Of a DNA stretch of 64,000 bases, positions 21,890 through 31,670 are shown piece by piece. How positions within the stretch are numbered: the first letter of the stretch is position 1; each line of letters begins with the position of its first letter. The notes under the pieces are model-generated. The model saw nothing but the letters and a program-made list of their open reading frames with translations, was not told where the DNA came from and made no database searches. The translations under genes were made by a program, and so were the position numbers. The stretch lies in contig NGZR01000001.1 of assembly GCA_002197995.1 (NCBI GenBank), positions 2,294,001 to 2,358,000 of the forward strand, written 5' to 3'. Source of the stretch: Gaeumannomyces sp. JS-464 (Eukaryota > Ascomycota > Sordariomycetes > Magnaporthales > Magnaporthaceae).

Positions 21890-22666
21890 CTAGCTGGTCC
21901 AGTCAATCACCACCGACAAGGACGAAACAGTATATGGGTGTTCTAAACCAAGGATTTGCTGCCGGGTTTGTGCGCAATGCTTCATTAGCGCCAGGGCATC
22001 TTTATGCCGGCCCTGACTCTTCCAAGTAAACGCGAGGTTATTCATGCTCATTAGCGTATCCGGATGGTCGGCCCGAGCTTGGTTTTGCTCGTTTCCATCA
22101 CTTCCACAAATAGCTTTTCAGCCTCCCCCACCGGCCTTGATTCCAAAATATCGATGCATGCAACGCTGCACTATCCAGTGTTTTTTCGTCGCTTTTTCCC
22201 AACTGTTTTTCACGGCTTCTTTTTGCTTTGCCCACCATCCGCTCTGCTGTCCTATACCGGCCTTGTTCCAACGCATACCATCCTCCGCGGTGCATAAGGC
22301 CCGCCCACAATTCCTGCGTAATTTCCTCAGCTGGCTGGCAGTCTATGGCTGCTTCAACATGTGCAAATAGCAACTGGCACGTTTCCCAATTGCTATAGTC
22401 CCCCGTAGGAAACGCCGCTGCCATCCGCTTAACAACTGTCGCCTGAATTTGTCTTGCAGCCCATCCGCTTCCAGCCATATGCGCGTCGCCAGCTGTACGA
22501 GCCCGTGCATTTCCAATATAGTCGCGTCCTTGTCTGTGGATATAAGAGAGAAGTTTTGCAGCATGGCCACATCATCTTCAAAATCGGCATCTGCCTCATC
22601 GCCGCTGCTACCAGACTCGGACCCTGAGTCCTTGTCACAGATTATGTACCGGTGCAGGGCAGCCAC
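21890..22666 (-). pseudogene. C-terminal part of an NB-ARC/TPR NLR-type protein
   Basis: The fragment starts in the helical region after the NB-ARC domain (FSLISTDKDATILEMHGLVQ then LATRIWLEADGLQDKFRRQ) and continues into tetratricopeptide repeats: AAFPTGDYSNWETCQLLFAH, KLGPDHPDTLMSMNNLAFTW and ALALMKHCAQTRQQILGLEH, ending WTS and a TAG at 21890. These are hallmark strings of fungal NLR proteins with kinesin-light-chain-like TPRs, thought to act in non-self recognition or cell death. The nucleotide-binding domain and N-terminal effector domain are absent: upstream of 22666 the sequence is unrelated. Two frame changes are needed, near 22435 and 22120, and both fit one missing base in an A or G run. 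Copy truncation is real even if the frameshifts are not. Confidence 0.75.
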
Positions 22667-23934
22667 AGTTGTAAGGCACCGCCACAGGCGGGGAGGCGCC
22701 CAGGGGGCGCACGTGGCCCGCCTCCTCTCTACACTGTACGGCGGGAGTTAAAACCGTCCCTCACTGTTCGTTCTTGGCCCCTCTTGGGAGGAGGGCCAAG
22801 AATCAGCAAGGAAGCCACAACCTGATTGCAGACGGCAGCGGCTGCAGCACTGTCTTCTGAATACAAGCCTTTTTGGTCCTGTGGACCCGACCGTACCCAA
22901 CTAGACTGCCTGTTGAGGAGTCTGTGACATTCCCCTTTTTCGTTTTTTATATGCTGCTCGACGGGGCAAGCTCTTATCTTTTTTTTGCAATATAATATTA
23001 TCTTATTACTAGCCCCCTTCTGCGGAAATTTTCGTTAATAGGCTTTTTGGTCCCTTTTTTTTTGTTTTTTTTTTTTGTAACTTTGCTTTCGCCCAACTTT
23101 TGCTCCCTTCCTGCAAACCACCCGTGGGCGGGGGTGTCGATATCGCCAACAACGAGGGAAATTCCGTTCCCTTTCTAGCACGGGAACAACGAAACAGGTT
23201 TGGTACAAAATGGACGGCAAAAACGCCACTGCACAGCTCCCGGCTCGCCCACTCAGGCCACCACCCTTCCGCTTGGCAACAGGTCGGGTGGAGTGGTTAA
23301 CACCGGTATAATGCCCGGGTATTGCGGCTACCAGAGGGTACAGCATCCGGTGAATCGGATATAAGACGGAGTGCAAAAAAAGCGAAACCAACGATGCCAC
23401 CGGTTTGATAAAACAATATTCAAAGTTGGAGCAAAATCGCGGATGCGAAATCCAGAGGGACAGATAGTTTTGTAAAATCCAGTTTCCACGGCTGAAAAAA
23501 GCCAATTTACAAAACCATACAAAATCGAAATGCAATAAAAGCAAAGCCAACTCCACGACTCCCAACGCCCCTGTGCTTGGCCCTTTTGTTTCCTGTGCCC
23601 AGTTTGCCTTGGACTTTCTGTGTCGTTCGTCTACACGGCCACATCGGCCGAGAATCCAATGCAGCGGGGAAGAACAAGCATCAGTTTTTGCATGCCCAAC
23701 AATGTTGCCACCCCCCGTCATCATCCGCGTTGGCGCCGGAGCAAAACAGCAGCAGCCCTTGCGCAAACAAACGGCAGCCCCGGGTGCTTGTTAAAAGCAG
23801 ATGGCAGTCGCATACCCCCATCCGGCCAGGCACGAGTTCAGACACTGCTCGAAAGACCCATTAGCTCCACCGTTTGTTTTCTTTTTTTCCAGCAGGACTA
23901 GCAAAAAAGGGTGGGGATTGAACAAGTCGCAAAC
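22667..23934. other. no recognised gene
   Basis: Contains a hairpin-forming sequence at about 22769-22802 (arms TTCTTGGCCC / GGGCCAAGAA) and T-rich tracts around 22978-23080. A 243-codon minus-strand open frame (23035-23766) lacks any motif, has a Lys-rich tail from the T runs and is not supported. Confidence 0.45.
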
Positions 23935-24411
23935 TTACCGGCTCGTCTTGGGGCAAGGTCGAACAAGCTGGCCGGAATAGGCCACGCAGTGTGTCCTACC
24001 CTGACAATTCTGCAAGGGGGCCGGAAGCGCACGCTGTCAGTAACACTCCCCCCGTTGCTCTTGTGTTTTTGAACTCTCTTGGGCAAGAGGTAGGGGGGGC
24101 TCGCGGATGCCAGCAATCCTATGACTTACACCATCGAATAACTGGGTCGGGTCAATGGCCCCAGTGTTGTGCTTGCCCTTGCCCTTGCCCTTGTTGGGGC
24201 CGGGCTGGATCGGGGGACGCTTCAGCCCCTTTGTGGACGGAGGCCGAGCGGAAGGAGGCGATTTGCTGCCGGGAGTCCGGGAACGGAGGGTTCCCGTCCC
24301 GCTTTGGTCTTGTCTGAAGCCGACGGACGTCGGCGGCCCGCTGGGATACGCGGAAACGATGGCGGTGTTGGCCAGGGCCAGAAGGAGAGAGCCTGCCAGG
24401 TGCAGTTTCAT
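23935..24411 (-). CDS. small secreted protein, unknown family
   Basis: Exon 1 (24411-24130) starts MKLHLAGSLLLALANTAIVS, a clear signal peptide with a likely cut after ...VSA. The mature part is basic and Pro/Ser-rich with a KGKGKGK stretch. An intron with donor GTAAGT (24129) and acceptor TTGCAG (ending 24010) joins in phase 0 to NCQGRTHCVAYSGQLVRPCP and a TAA at 23935, giving 118 residues and three cysteines, all in exon 2. A second donor-like CCG|GTAAGT at the end could lead to a slightly different C-terminus. Without splicing the frame ends at 124 residues. No homologue comes to mind. Size, signal peptide and C-terminal Cys fit an effector-like or antimicrobial secreted protein, but that is inference. 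Confidence 0.5.
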
Positions 24412-25525
24412 ATTGACGACAGGGTCGATCGGTTAGCTGGGGAAAGTCTGGGGGCGCCGAAGATGGTCGCGGGAAGCCGAGCAGTCAGTGAGAGAGGATC
24501 GATGGATGGGGAAACGAAAATGGGCTGAAAGACGCTGTGGATGGGAATGATGGTGGTCGACTGTGGTGTTGATGATGATGCCGGGAAACAACAAATCAAA
24601 GGAAACCCGGCGCCGAAGGCTCTATTTTATACATGTTTACCTGCGTTTTGGTTGTCGTTTTTGGTATTGCCAACGCCCTCTCTCGCAATACGGTTCTCGG
24701 TCCCCCATGAGTCCAGTTGGGCGGCAAACCAGATGAGGCCTCGGCCAGATTACTACAGCTTCGACGCTCAGATGCACTGCCATGACCAGGGCCGCCCAAC
24801 AACAGGCCCAGCCCCGTTTTGGCAACCGGAACTGGGCTGCTGTGGTTGGGGAAATATTTTCCAATTTTAGGTCGGCGGGTGTGGCACCCAAGGGGCTCCA
24901 GTCGGGAGTCGCTCGGTGCCATGGTGCTCGGTGGTGGTGCCGCCGCGGGAAGCGGGCCTAGTAGGAACTGCGAAGGCGCATGCCCGTCGTTGCAGCTGTT
25001 GGTGCACAGATCGTGTGCAGCTGTTGGTGCACAGATCGTGTGCAGCTCGCCGCTGGGCGGAGCACAGCTGAGCCTTCGGCTGAGTACCTAGAGGTAGCAC
25101 CCTAGGTACAAGGTATGTGTGTGTGGGAAGGCAGCTTGAGACTGGGGAAGGCAGGATGCTGCTCAAACAAGCGAGCTCCAACCAGCAGTGAGATCAAATG
25201 TGACTAAGCGCTTGCACTCGTGCCGTGCAGTTGGTGCTGTTGGCTCTGCCAATAGCCCAGCCCCACCGGCGTGGGCGCCAGGCGGCTGCGTCGCTGGAGG
25301 CCTCCCTGGACTTTGGCATGCCCTCCCTACCTATTTACCTGCCGAGGTCTGTTGCCAACGCTCGTCTTCCAAGCACCTTGTCTACCTAGGTAGGTATTTC
25401 AATCCCCATAGCCACTTATCGGGTGCCCCGAGTTAATCAGCGGGCATACCTGCCTTCCCGAACCTCTTCTTTTACCGTCTACCCGCGTACGATTTGCACA
25501 GTCGCATCGGCCCCCCACACGCGCC
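24412..25525. other. divergent intergenic region
   Basis: Promoter side of both the secreted-protein gene (-) and the DUF3632 gene (+). Includes a 25-bp direct tandem repeat and CCTAGGTAGG-type palindromes near 25084-25110 and 25383-25398. Confidence 0.5.
24991..25047. repeat. 25-bp tandem repeat, 2.3 copies
   Basis: Unit TGCAGCTGTTGGTGCACAGA+TCGTG is present twice without mismatch, followed by TGCAGCT. Each unit itself contains short palindromes (GCAGCTG, GTGCAC). Confidence 0.85.
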
Positions 25526-26681
25526 ATGAAGGAAAACGACCCTCTCCTGCTCAAGTGGAGGGCACTCGGCCCTTCGGCGCCGCCCCACGAGCGCCGCGAG
25601 CTCTTTTCGGCCATTGTCCGAGCCGAGATGGACGCGGCCGCGCTGACGGGCGACGACGAGCCGGGCGGCGGGCTGGCGCTGTCGATCGAGTGCAAGATGG
25701 ACGCGCTCACCGGCATGGCCGCACGCCCGCCGCCGGACCTTGCCGCGTTCGAACAGGGCTTTCACGACCTGTGGTACGGGTCGTGGCCGCCGGCAAGACG
25801 TGGCCGCCCGACAGTCCCAAGCACGCCGAGCTCGTCTTGATGCTTGTCAGCGCGAGGGCAAGGGGCGACGTCCTCCTGCGCGCGGCCGCCGCGGTGGGCC
25901 GCCCCAAGATCGGCGGCGGCGACGACGACGACGACGGGCCGCCCAGCACCACCAGCAGGAGCCGGGGATGATGACAGCCAGCAACAACATCGAGGGCGAC
26001 GATGGGCGCCTTGTTGCGGCCGCCCTGTCCAACGGCGCCCGCGCCTGGACCGACATGCCCTTCCTGGCGGAGGACTTTGCCGCCGCCTTTGCGGGGTGGC
26101 AGGCCATGCCCCGGCCCCACCGCGCCGGCCTGGCGTCCCTGCTCGGCCGCCTGCTCGCCGTGGGCGTCGGCGGCGACGGGCTCGCCGTGTGCGCCCTGGT
26201 CGTAATGCGCGACGGACGCGCTCGAAGAGGAGGCCCCCCGCCGGCGGCCGGCGGCGGCGGCGCCGTCGTCGCGCCCGACCTCGAGCCCCTCAGACACCTT
26301 GTCCGCCACGCCGCCGCCCGGCTGCTTCGCCTCAGCGACGACGACGCGGCTGCGGCCGTTAGGCCGGGACCACCGTTCGCCGCCGCCGCCGCCGAGCTGA
26401 GCGGGCTGGGCCGCAGGGCCAGGGACGCCGGGGTGACGGTCCCGCCAGCAGGATCCGGGCTCAGCCCCGAACGGTGGGCGTTTTGGAACGCAAGGCTGCT
26501 CGAGATTATCAAAGAGAGCGAGGGCGAGGGCGAGAGTCGTCGGTTCGTCGACGACGCGAGAGCGTCCCTGGTGCGCATGTGGCGCGAGGAGGACATTGCC
26601 TGGGGCCCTGAACGGTCGCCGCCTGGTCGCTGGGATGAGCTGACGCCCGCCCCCCTGTTGCCCGGCGTGAGTGATGCTTAG
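25526..26681 (+). CDS. DUF3632-like cytoplasmic fungal protein, two frameshifts
   Basis: Starts MKENDPLLLKWRALG. Conserved-looking blocks: ERRELFSAIVRAEMDAAAL, FEQGFHDLWYG, VVAAGKTWPPDSPKHAELV, ARAWTDMPFLAEDFAAAF, LGRLLAVGVGGDGLAVCALV and LSPERWAFWNARLLEIIKE, ending SDA and a TAG. The order and spacing match my memory of DUF3632, a fungus-restricted family of unknown function often present in many copies. The frame changes at about 25780 (one G missing in a GGG run between WYG and VVAAG) and again between 25920 and 25970. No stops occur inside the blocks, so assembly error is plausible. Strongly GC-rich, which creates long antisense open frames. Confidence 0.65.
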
Positions 26682-26734
26682 CACGGCTAAAGGCGAAGCC
26701 GACTGCAAAGCCTGGGCCGGATCGAAGGACAAGG

Positions 26735-26769
<35 letters not shown>

Positions 26770-27440
26770 GAAGGAAGACTGGGAATGGGGCCCTGTCAAG
26801 GACAAGGGGAGACGTATATCACAGTTACCATAGGTCGACACTCCAGAGCCCCTTTTGTCATCACAGGGTAGCAGAACAACCGTTCTCGGGCGATATGAAG
26901 CGCCGAGGCAAGAATTTGTCTTTGGATGTGGGCAGCAACAGCGCAAGGGGGCTGAACTGATAGCCGAGCCCCTGCATGCAAGGAAACACATGTGTGTGCC
27001 GCCGGAAAGGTCGCAGCCAGCAAGAGTTGGGACCTACGCGCAGCATGGAAGGGGGGGTACTAGAGCCGCATGAGCGGGCTGGCTGGCTTTCCACAGGCTG
27101 GTCAGCGTGCGGGCCGCCGAGAAGCTCCCCAGCCAGGCTCCAGCCGCCGAGAGGCTTTCCAGGCTCCAGCCGCCCAAGAACCTCGACGGCGGCCCTCGAT
27201 TTGGCCACCGCCTGCCGGCGGCGGTACCAAAGGCAACGAAGTGGGTGGTGGGCGGTCCTGTTGGTGGCGGCTTAAATCTTGGAAACAAAATCCCGTTTTC
27301 TGTCGTTTTTTAAAAAAGAATCCGAACGTTGGAGAAATGGTCGCGAGGCGGTGGAGCATAGAAAGCCCTGGAGAGTGGGGCGGCTAGGACGGGCGGTTAT
27401 TGGCCAGCGGTCAAGGTCCCGGGATCCCATCGGCTCCGCA
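26682..27440. other. intergenic with a 33-base poly-G tract
   Basis: G run at 26736-26768 just 3' of the DUF3632 stop. Near 27120-27185 GC-rich direct repeats (CAGGCTCCAGCCGCC...). No gene recognised. Confidence 0.5.
26736..26768. repeat. poly-G tract, 33 G
   Basis: Uninterrupted run in the given sequence; its exact length is unreliable in any assembly. Confidence 0.9.
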
Positions 27441-27519
27441 AGTACTAATCCTCCCTCACTGGTTTGACTAGGGGAGAGCGGACGGGATCCCGTATATTCC
27501 AGTGGGTATGGTCGTATGT
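27441..27519 (-). pseudogene. 5' two-thirds of a 5S rRNA sequence
   Basis: The minus strand reads ACATACGACCATACCCACTG at the 5' end, then GATCCCGTCCGCTCTCCCCT, AGTCAAACCAGTGAGGGAGG and ATTAGTACT. This is the fungal 5S order: helix I 5' strand, loop with CCCGTCCGCTC, A-box region, then GGATTAGTACT. After that the box C and helix I 3' strand (GGTGTTGTATGT) are replaced by GC-rich sequence, so it is a pseudogene. Confidence 0.75.
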
Positions 27520-27740
27520 GGCAGTTTCGTGATGCAATCCTCCTGATGTTCGTCTCTGTTTGGTAGGAGGAGACAAGAGGGTGGGGGGATCATGACGTTT
27601 GCGGCGGAGATACCGCGGCCCTGCCTGGGTTGGACCCTCCCCCACAGTCGGAGGGAGGTGGTAGATTTACGGGTGGAGCATGGAGAGGAGCGGGAGGGGT
27701 GGGGCGCAATTGCGGGCGGCCATTGGCCAGAGGTCGAGGA

Positions 27741-27787
27741 GCGCATTCCCAATTTCTCCCTGAGTTTTAATCCGGCCCGGCCCTCAC
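27741..27787 (-). pseudogene. degenerate 3' half of a 5S rRNA sequence at the edge of repeat copy B
   Basis: The minus strand reads GTGAGGGCCGGGCCGGATTA, then AAACTCAGGGAGAAATTGGG. It aligns with the 5S 3' half at 18727-18784 (shared GAGGGCCG, CTCAGG, GGGGAAT-like) and, together with its far flank (CTGGCCAATNNCCGCCCG), with the 3' side of the 5S pseudogene at 27441-27519. Confidence 0.5.
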
Positions 27788-28400
27788 ATGTTTTTGGTAT
27801 TGGAGAAATTCAGAGGAATCGGGATCAAGAGCGCCCGGAAACGGAGGTTTTCGCCTCCAAAAACGGACGCCTTTGTTCCCCTTTGCTCCCAGCCAAGCGT
27901 TCCCTACCGTCCAACAGCCGTTTGCTGCGCCCCACCCTATACACCCATTTGTGTTCCAACCCATATGCATCATCCCTGGACGAGACGAGAAATGTGCTCC
28001 TGGCGCTTTTGCCCCCCCCCCCCCCCCCCCAATGGCACGACCCGGATACGCCAAGGCAGGATGTTTTCGCATTTGCACTTAACCACGCGCATTCCGCCAC
28101 CGCGGCTGGGCTGCTGGGGGTGGCCGCGATTGGCCCTGGCGCCTGCGGAGGCCTGGTTTGATGCCACGCAGCTTTTGGGAAATATCCGCCGGTAAAGGCG
28201 GCAGCTCGTCGTCGAGACAGACCGCAGTTTTTCGTTTTCTGGAGAGGCAGCACCAAGGCTTTGCATCCCGGCTCGGGAAGATAGGCAATTAACTTTAGCT
28301 TTGACAATACACGCGGAAATGGTCGCGGGCCCCGGAGCAAAGTTCTTTTTGCTACCTTACAGTCTTTCGGCAAGCGACGCGCATTCCAAATAGATTAGAG

Positions 28401-28744
28401 TGTGCTATGCACTGGAAGGGTTCTCGCGGGGAGATCTCGGAGGTTCGGGTTATTCAGCAGTTCTGGTTCTTGCTTCAAGGTAGTGTATAAGCTAGTACAT
28501 AAGCGGTAGCTTGCCCCCTGGACTCCTTAACAGGGAGTCCTGTGAGATCTTCTTGCACATCTCACCTTGGCGGCCTTCTGGCCGTCAACTGCTGGCGTTT
28601 GGGTCGTCAGCCCTCTTTCTTGAGCTAGCAGCCTGGTGGCTGGCCTCCTGAGCTAGCTGCCTGGTTCTGAAGTATCCAGTGCCGCTAAAAGGGCTCGACT
28701 TCCACTGAGGAGGCCCGTGGCCTCCTATTCCATGGGGTGTTACA
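28401..28744. repeat. solo LTR with 5-bp target duplication
   Basis: Begins TGTGCTATGC and ends GGGGTGTTACA. It is flanked on both sides by TAGAG (28396-28400 and 28745-28749), the duplication expected of LTR-retrotransposon integration. Comparison with copy A, which lacks this block, gives the pre-insertion state. No sequence similarity to the 196-bp gypsy LTRs, so it is a second LTR family. Orientation cannot be fixed because both ends are TG..CA. Confidence 0.85.
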
Positions 28745-29025
28745 TAGAGGCGTGCATCGCCGAAGCCCAGAGGCTCGACGCTGCCGTCACCGCGAGCGAC
28801 GGTGATGCCGCCGACTTCCATCATTCGCGTGTTTGGTAATTTCACGCCGGAAAATAACTTGCTCGCAATGCAAACTAGGGAACGTTAAATTATCGTACTT
28901 GTCAGCTAGTGTATTTGACATTAATTGATATGGAACGGACATAAAGCGGGCAGGTTACAAGCCGTACGATAAATATCCGACATGAAAATTCCTCGTTGAT
29001 TTTTCCCAGGCCTTTGCCCGATGTC

Positions 29026-29140
29026 CTTCCATGCCTTTTCCATGGCCCATTCGATGCCTTTTCCACGGTTTTTTCAATACTCCCCTCCATACTCCCCTCC
29101 ATGCTCCCCTCCATGCTCCTCTCCATGCTCCCCTTGTCAT
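29026..29140. repeat. CCATGCTCCCTT minisatellite, site 3
   Basis: Imperfect CCATGCTCCCCT / CCATACTCCCCT units at the end of copy B. Confidence 0.75.
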
Positions 29141-29206
29141 GGCGCCGCCGCCCTGGCGTGGCTGGGCGCCAGGCGACCCACCAAGCGGGCCCCACCCAAT
29201 TGCCTA

Positions 29207-29240
29207 CAGTATTCAGGGATCTGAATTGTTAGTGCGGTGG
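29207..29240 (+). repeat. left TIR of the Tc1 element
   Basis: 34 bp, exact reverse complement of 30813-30846. Confidence 0.92.
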
Positions 29241-29492
29241 ATCTTGCCTAATTAGGCCATGTATTCAAATACACTTTTTCGCATAGAAAAATGCGTGCAA
29301 ATCAATGTATCTCTACCACGACCCCTACCTCAAAGAACCTAATAGAATTCCACCGATTCAGACCCCGGCCCGGCCCAATTTGCACGGCGATACCTTCAAT
29401 CGATTCCCTTCAATGCCGGCAATCTGCACGGCGATACCTTCCAATCAACGCCCTTCAACGCTGGCGATCTGCACCGCGATACGTTCAATTCA

Positions 29493-30706
29493 ATGCCTTC
29501 CCAATTGCACGCCCAGCAGGCGTCAAGTTCGACTCCCGACGCGCGCGCGCGCGCGCGTTGGGTACCCTACCTACCTCCGCCTCCGCGACCCTCGACGCCT
29601 CCAGCCTACCCTCCGCGACCCTCGACGCCTCCGGCCTACCCTCCCTCGACCCCTCCCAAACAACAGGGTACTAAAGACCTCGACCGCGATACCAAAATAA
29701 AGATACGAACCCTACGAGATTACGCGCATTGGCCGTATCAAGATATAGCCCGGGCACTAGGGGTCACCTACCGGCAGGTTCAATGGGCCTGCCGGCCCGG
29801 GCCCGTTACCCCCCAAAAAAAGGCGGCACCTTAAAGAAACAGGCCTCCGAGGAACAAGTGCGTGCGCTGCAACAGTTCCTTAATGAGGACCCTCGTCACC
29901 GCCGGATCCCCTGGGCTGACCTCCGGTACCTAGTCCCTGGGTTCCAAGATTGGGGCACCACTGCCATGGCCTCTCTTATGACCTCTTTGCACTATAAACG
30001 CGTACGACAGGGTGCCCGCCTCCCTCTTTCGGATAAGACGCGACGACTGCGGCTCAACTTTGCGAATTGGGCCCTAGAGAGATACCCAACGGAAGAGCAT
30101 TGGATATAAGGCGGCCTCGGCCCTTTCCTTTGGTCTGACGAGGTTTGGTACTTTAACCAACCCCTTAAAGGCCGGCGATATATAACGGTGCACGACTGCG
30201 AGGATCCGGCTACTTTTGCACTAATAAAACAAAAAGGCCACGGCTTCATGTTCTGGGGCTCGTTTGCAGGCCGGGTTAAAGGTCCAACCTACTTCTGGCC
30301 TGATCAAACAGCTATCGACGCCCCTGAGTACTGCAGACGTATACTCCCTTTGGTTTGCGACTGGTTAGAGGGCCAAGGCTATCCGGATATATATCTTTAA
30401 CAAGACGGCGCTTCATCACACAGATTACGGATCACCAAAGCGTGGCTAAGGGAGTTGGAAATTTTAACCTTCCTTTGGCCTCCCAACAGCCCGGACCTTA
30501 ACCCTATCGAACATCTATGGAAATGGATAAAAGATTGGCTGGAATTGCACTACGATTTGCAACAACTAACCCCGTTGCAGCTTAGGGCGGCGGTCCAGGC
30601 TGCTTGGGAGGCCGTGCCTACTGATCTTTTAGAAAAATTAGCCCGTTCTATGATCTGGAGGTTGCAAAAAGTAAAGGCCAACGGAGGTGATTACATTGGC
30701 TGTTAA
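29493..30706 (+). pseudogene. Tc1-type DDE transposase with two in-frame stops and a frameshift
   Basis: N-terminal Pro-rich repeats (PPRPSTPPAY twice) precede a helix-turn-helix region (IRTLRDYAHWPYQDIARALG, then VTYRQVQWACRPG). The catalytic domain has the first Asp in FLWSDEVWYF, the second in QDGASSH and the Glu in NSPDLNPIEHLW, with 34 residues between the second Asp and the Glu. The frame shifts at the A7 run near 29814-29820 and has TAA codons at 30107 and 30398; the second replaces the residue just before QDGASSH and fits CAA-to-TAA, a RIP-type change. Host of an intact-looking TIR pair, so it could still be moved by another copy's enzyme. Confidence 0.88.
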
Positions 30707-30812
30707 ACGGTTAGTTGTAATACATTAGTTCCTACTATAGATTGTGCGGCAGTCTGTGTACCTCTACTTGACTTCAACCCCCTGCCTTCATCCCTGTTGT
30801 TGACAGGGGGTC

Positions 30813-30846
30813 CCACCGCACTAACAATTCAGATCCCTGAATACTG
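30813..30846 (-). repeat. right TIR of the Tc1 element
   Basis: Exact inverted match of the left end; TA duplication follows. Confidence 0.92.
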
Positions 30847-30848
30847 TA

Positions 30849-31283
30849 CTTAGGGCAATCGATTCAAGCCGTGCAACGCACGACTTCTTCCTTTTCGTTC
30901 CTTACGTAGGTGGCATGGGTAAGTTCCGGCCCAGGGATAGGTCACCCTGACAACAACAGGGTCCCTGGCGGATTGTCTGCCCTCCTTCAAAGGTTATTGA
31001 ACGCTTTGGCCGGTGCAGATGTATCTTCTGGTGCAGGGATGATTTTTTCTATTGAATTGACCCTGATTGGGTGGTTTTTGACATGGGGGGCCCAGTCGGT
31101 ACATCGAGGTGGGCCGTTATTTTCGTACGCCGCCTCAGTAGTTCTAGATAGCCAATCCGACCAGGAGGGTTTGTTGCAGCCTGGCCTCTTCGCCCTCGTT
31201 GGTGCCGTGACAGCTTGCCTCATTGTTAAGCAGCTAGGCTCTTTCAAAGTATTGGAGGCCAGTTTCAGAACTGGGTTCGAATC
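30849..31283. other. unassigned, possibly upstream part of the ankyrin-type gene
   Basis: A + strand open frame (30910-31359) has no motif I recognise. It lies directly upstream of ankyrin-type coding sequence in another frame and may be decayed coding DNA of the same gene or another repeat. Confidence 0.3.
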
Positions 31284-31616
31284 TGGAACGTCGACAACTG
31301 GATGGGCTAGAAGCCTGATGGAGAGGCGCCATCGCCTATTTATTATGCTTCATTATTAGGGCTTAATTCAGTTGTAGCTGAACTATGCACAAAGTCTACC
31401 CGAAGTTCCCTAGAAATAGCCAAGCCAGACGTTTCTGAATTGGTCGATGCGCAAGGCGGAACGTAGGGAATGCTCTGCAGGCGGCTTCATACAAAGGCCA
31501 CGAGGCCATCGTCCAATGGCTCCTCGACAACGGCGCCGACGTCAACGCGCGGGCGGAGAATACGGGAACGCATTACAGGCGGCTTCAGCAAGAGGCCACG
31601 AAGCTATCGTTCAACG
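31284..31616 (+). pseudogene. fragment of an ankyrin-repeat (NLR-type) protein
   Basis: The frame reads WNVDNWMG, a TAG, then APSPIYYASLLGLNSVVAEL, typical of the segment joining the winged-helix part to the ankyrin repeats in fungal NACHT/ankyrin proteins. It continues ELVDAQGG and, after a one-base shift near 31465, GNALQAASYKGHEAIVQWLL, DNGADVNAR, another shift near 31553, and GNALQAASARGHEAIVQRL: two fungal ankyrin repeats. Upstream nucleotide-binding domain and further repeats are absent. The repeat breaks off at 31616 into a chromodomain-like sequence. Confidence 0.75.
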
Positions 31617-31670
31617 GCTTTTTCCTGGTCAAATGGGCAGGATGGCCAGTGGAATACAACACGTGGGAAC
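31617..31670 (+). pseudogene. chromodomain fragment
   Basis: In frame +, FFLVKWAGWPVEYNTWE matches the core of a chromodomain (LVKW-G-P-NTWE). The N-terminal strand is missing because ankyrin sequence precedes it, and the expected PEENL helix is cut by an LTR that starts right after the TWE codons. It may come from a chromovirus integrase tail or a host chromodomain protein. Confidence 0.6.

Larger units (their letters stand above)
27788..29140. repeat. unknown interspersed repeat, copy B, with solo-LTR insertion
   Basis: Homologous to copy A (18785-19650) over its whole length, but a 344-bp LTR is inserted at 28401-28744 and a C run has grown to 19 (28012-28030) where copy A has 5. The end again runs into the CCATGCTCC minisatellite (29026-29140). 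No recognised protein. Confidence 0.65.
29207..30846 (+). mobile_element. Tc1/mariner-type transposon (DD34E)
   Basis: 1,640 bp with perfect 34-bp terminal inverted repeats (29207-29240 and 30813-30846) starting CAGTATTCAGGGATCTGAAT. Both ends are flanked by TA (29205-29206, 30847-30848), the Tc1/mariner target. It sits at the distal end of repeat copy B. Confidence 0.92.

Noticed and set aside
23035..23766. 243-codon minus-strand ORF
   Set aside because: No motif; its end is made by T runs (poly-Lys), and composition is not coding-like.
25707..26732. Long antisense ORFs opposite the DUF3632 gene (341 and 249 codons)
   Set aside because: Shadows of GC-rich coding sequence; Arg/Ala/Pro-rich without motifs.
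18785..31000. A giant Starship-type element using the 5S site
   Set aside because: The 5S junctions and NLR fragments are suggestive, but no DUF3435 tyrosine-recombinase gene and no defined far border are seen in the window.
31270..31290. GGGTTCGAATCT resembles a tRNA T-loop
   Set aside because: No acceptor stem or A box around it; the region reads as ankyrin-type protein.
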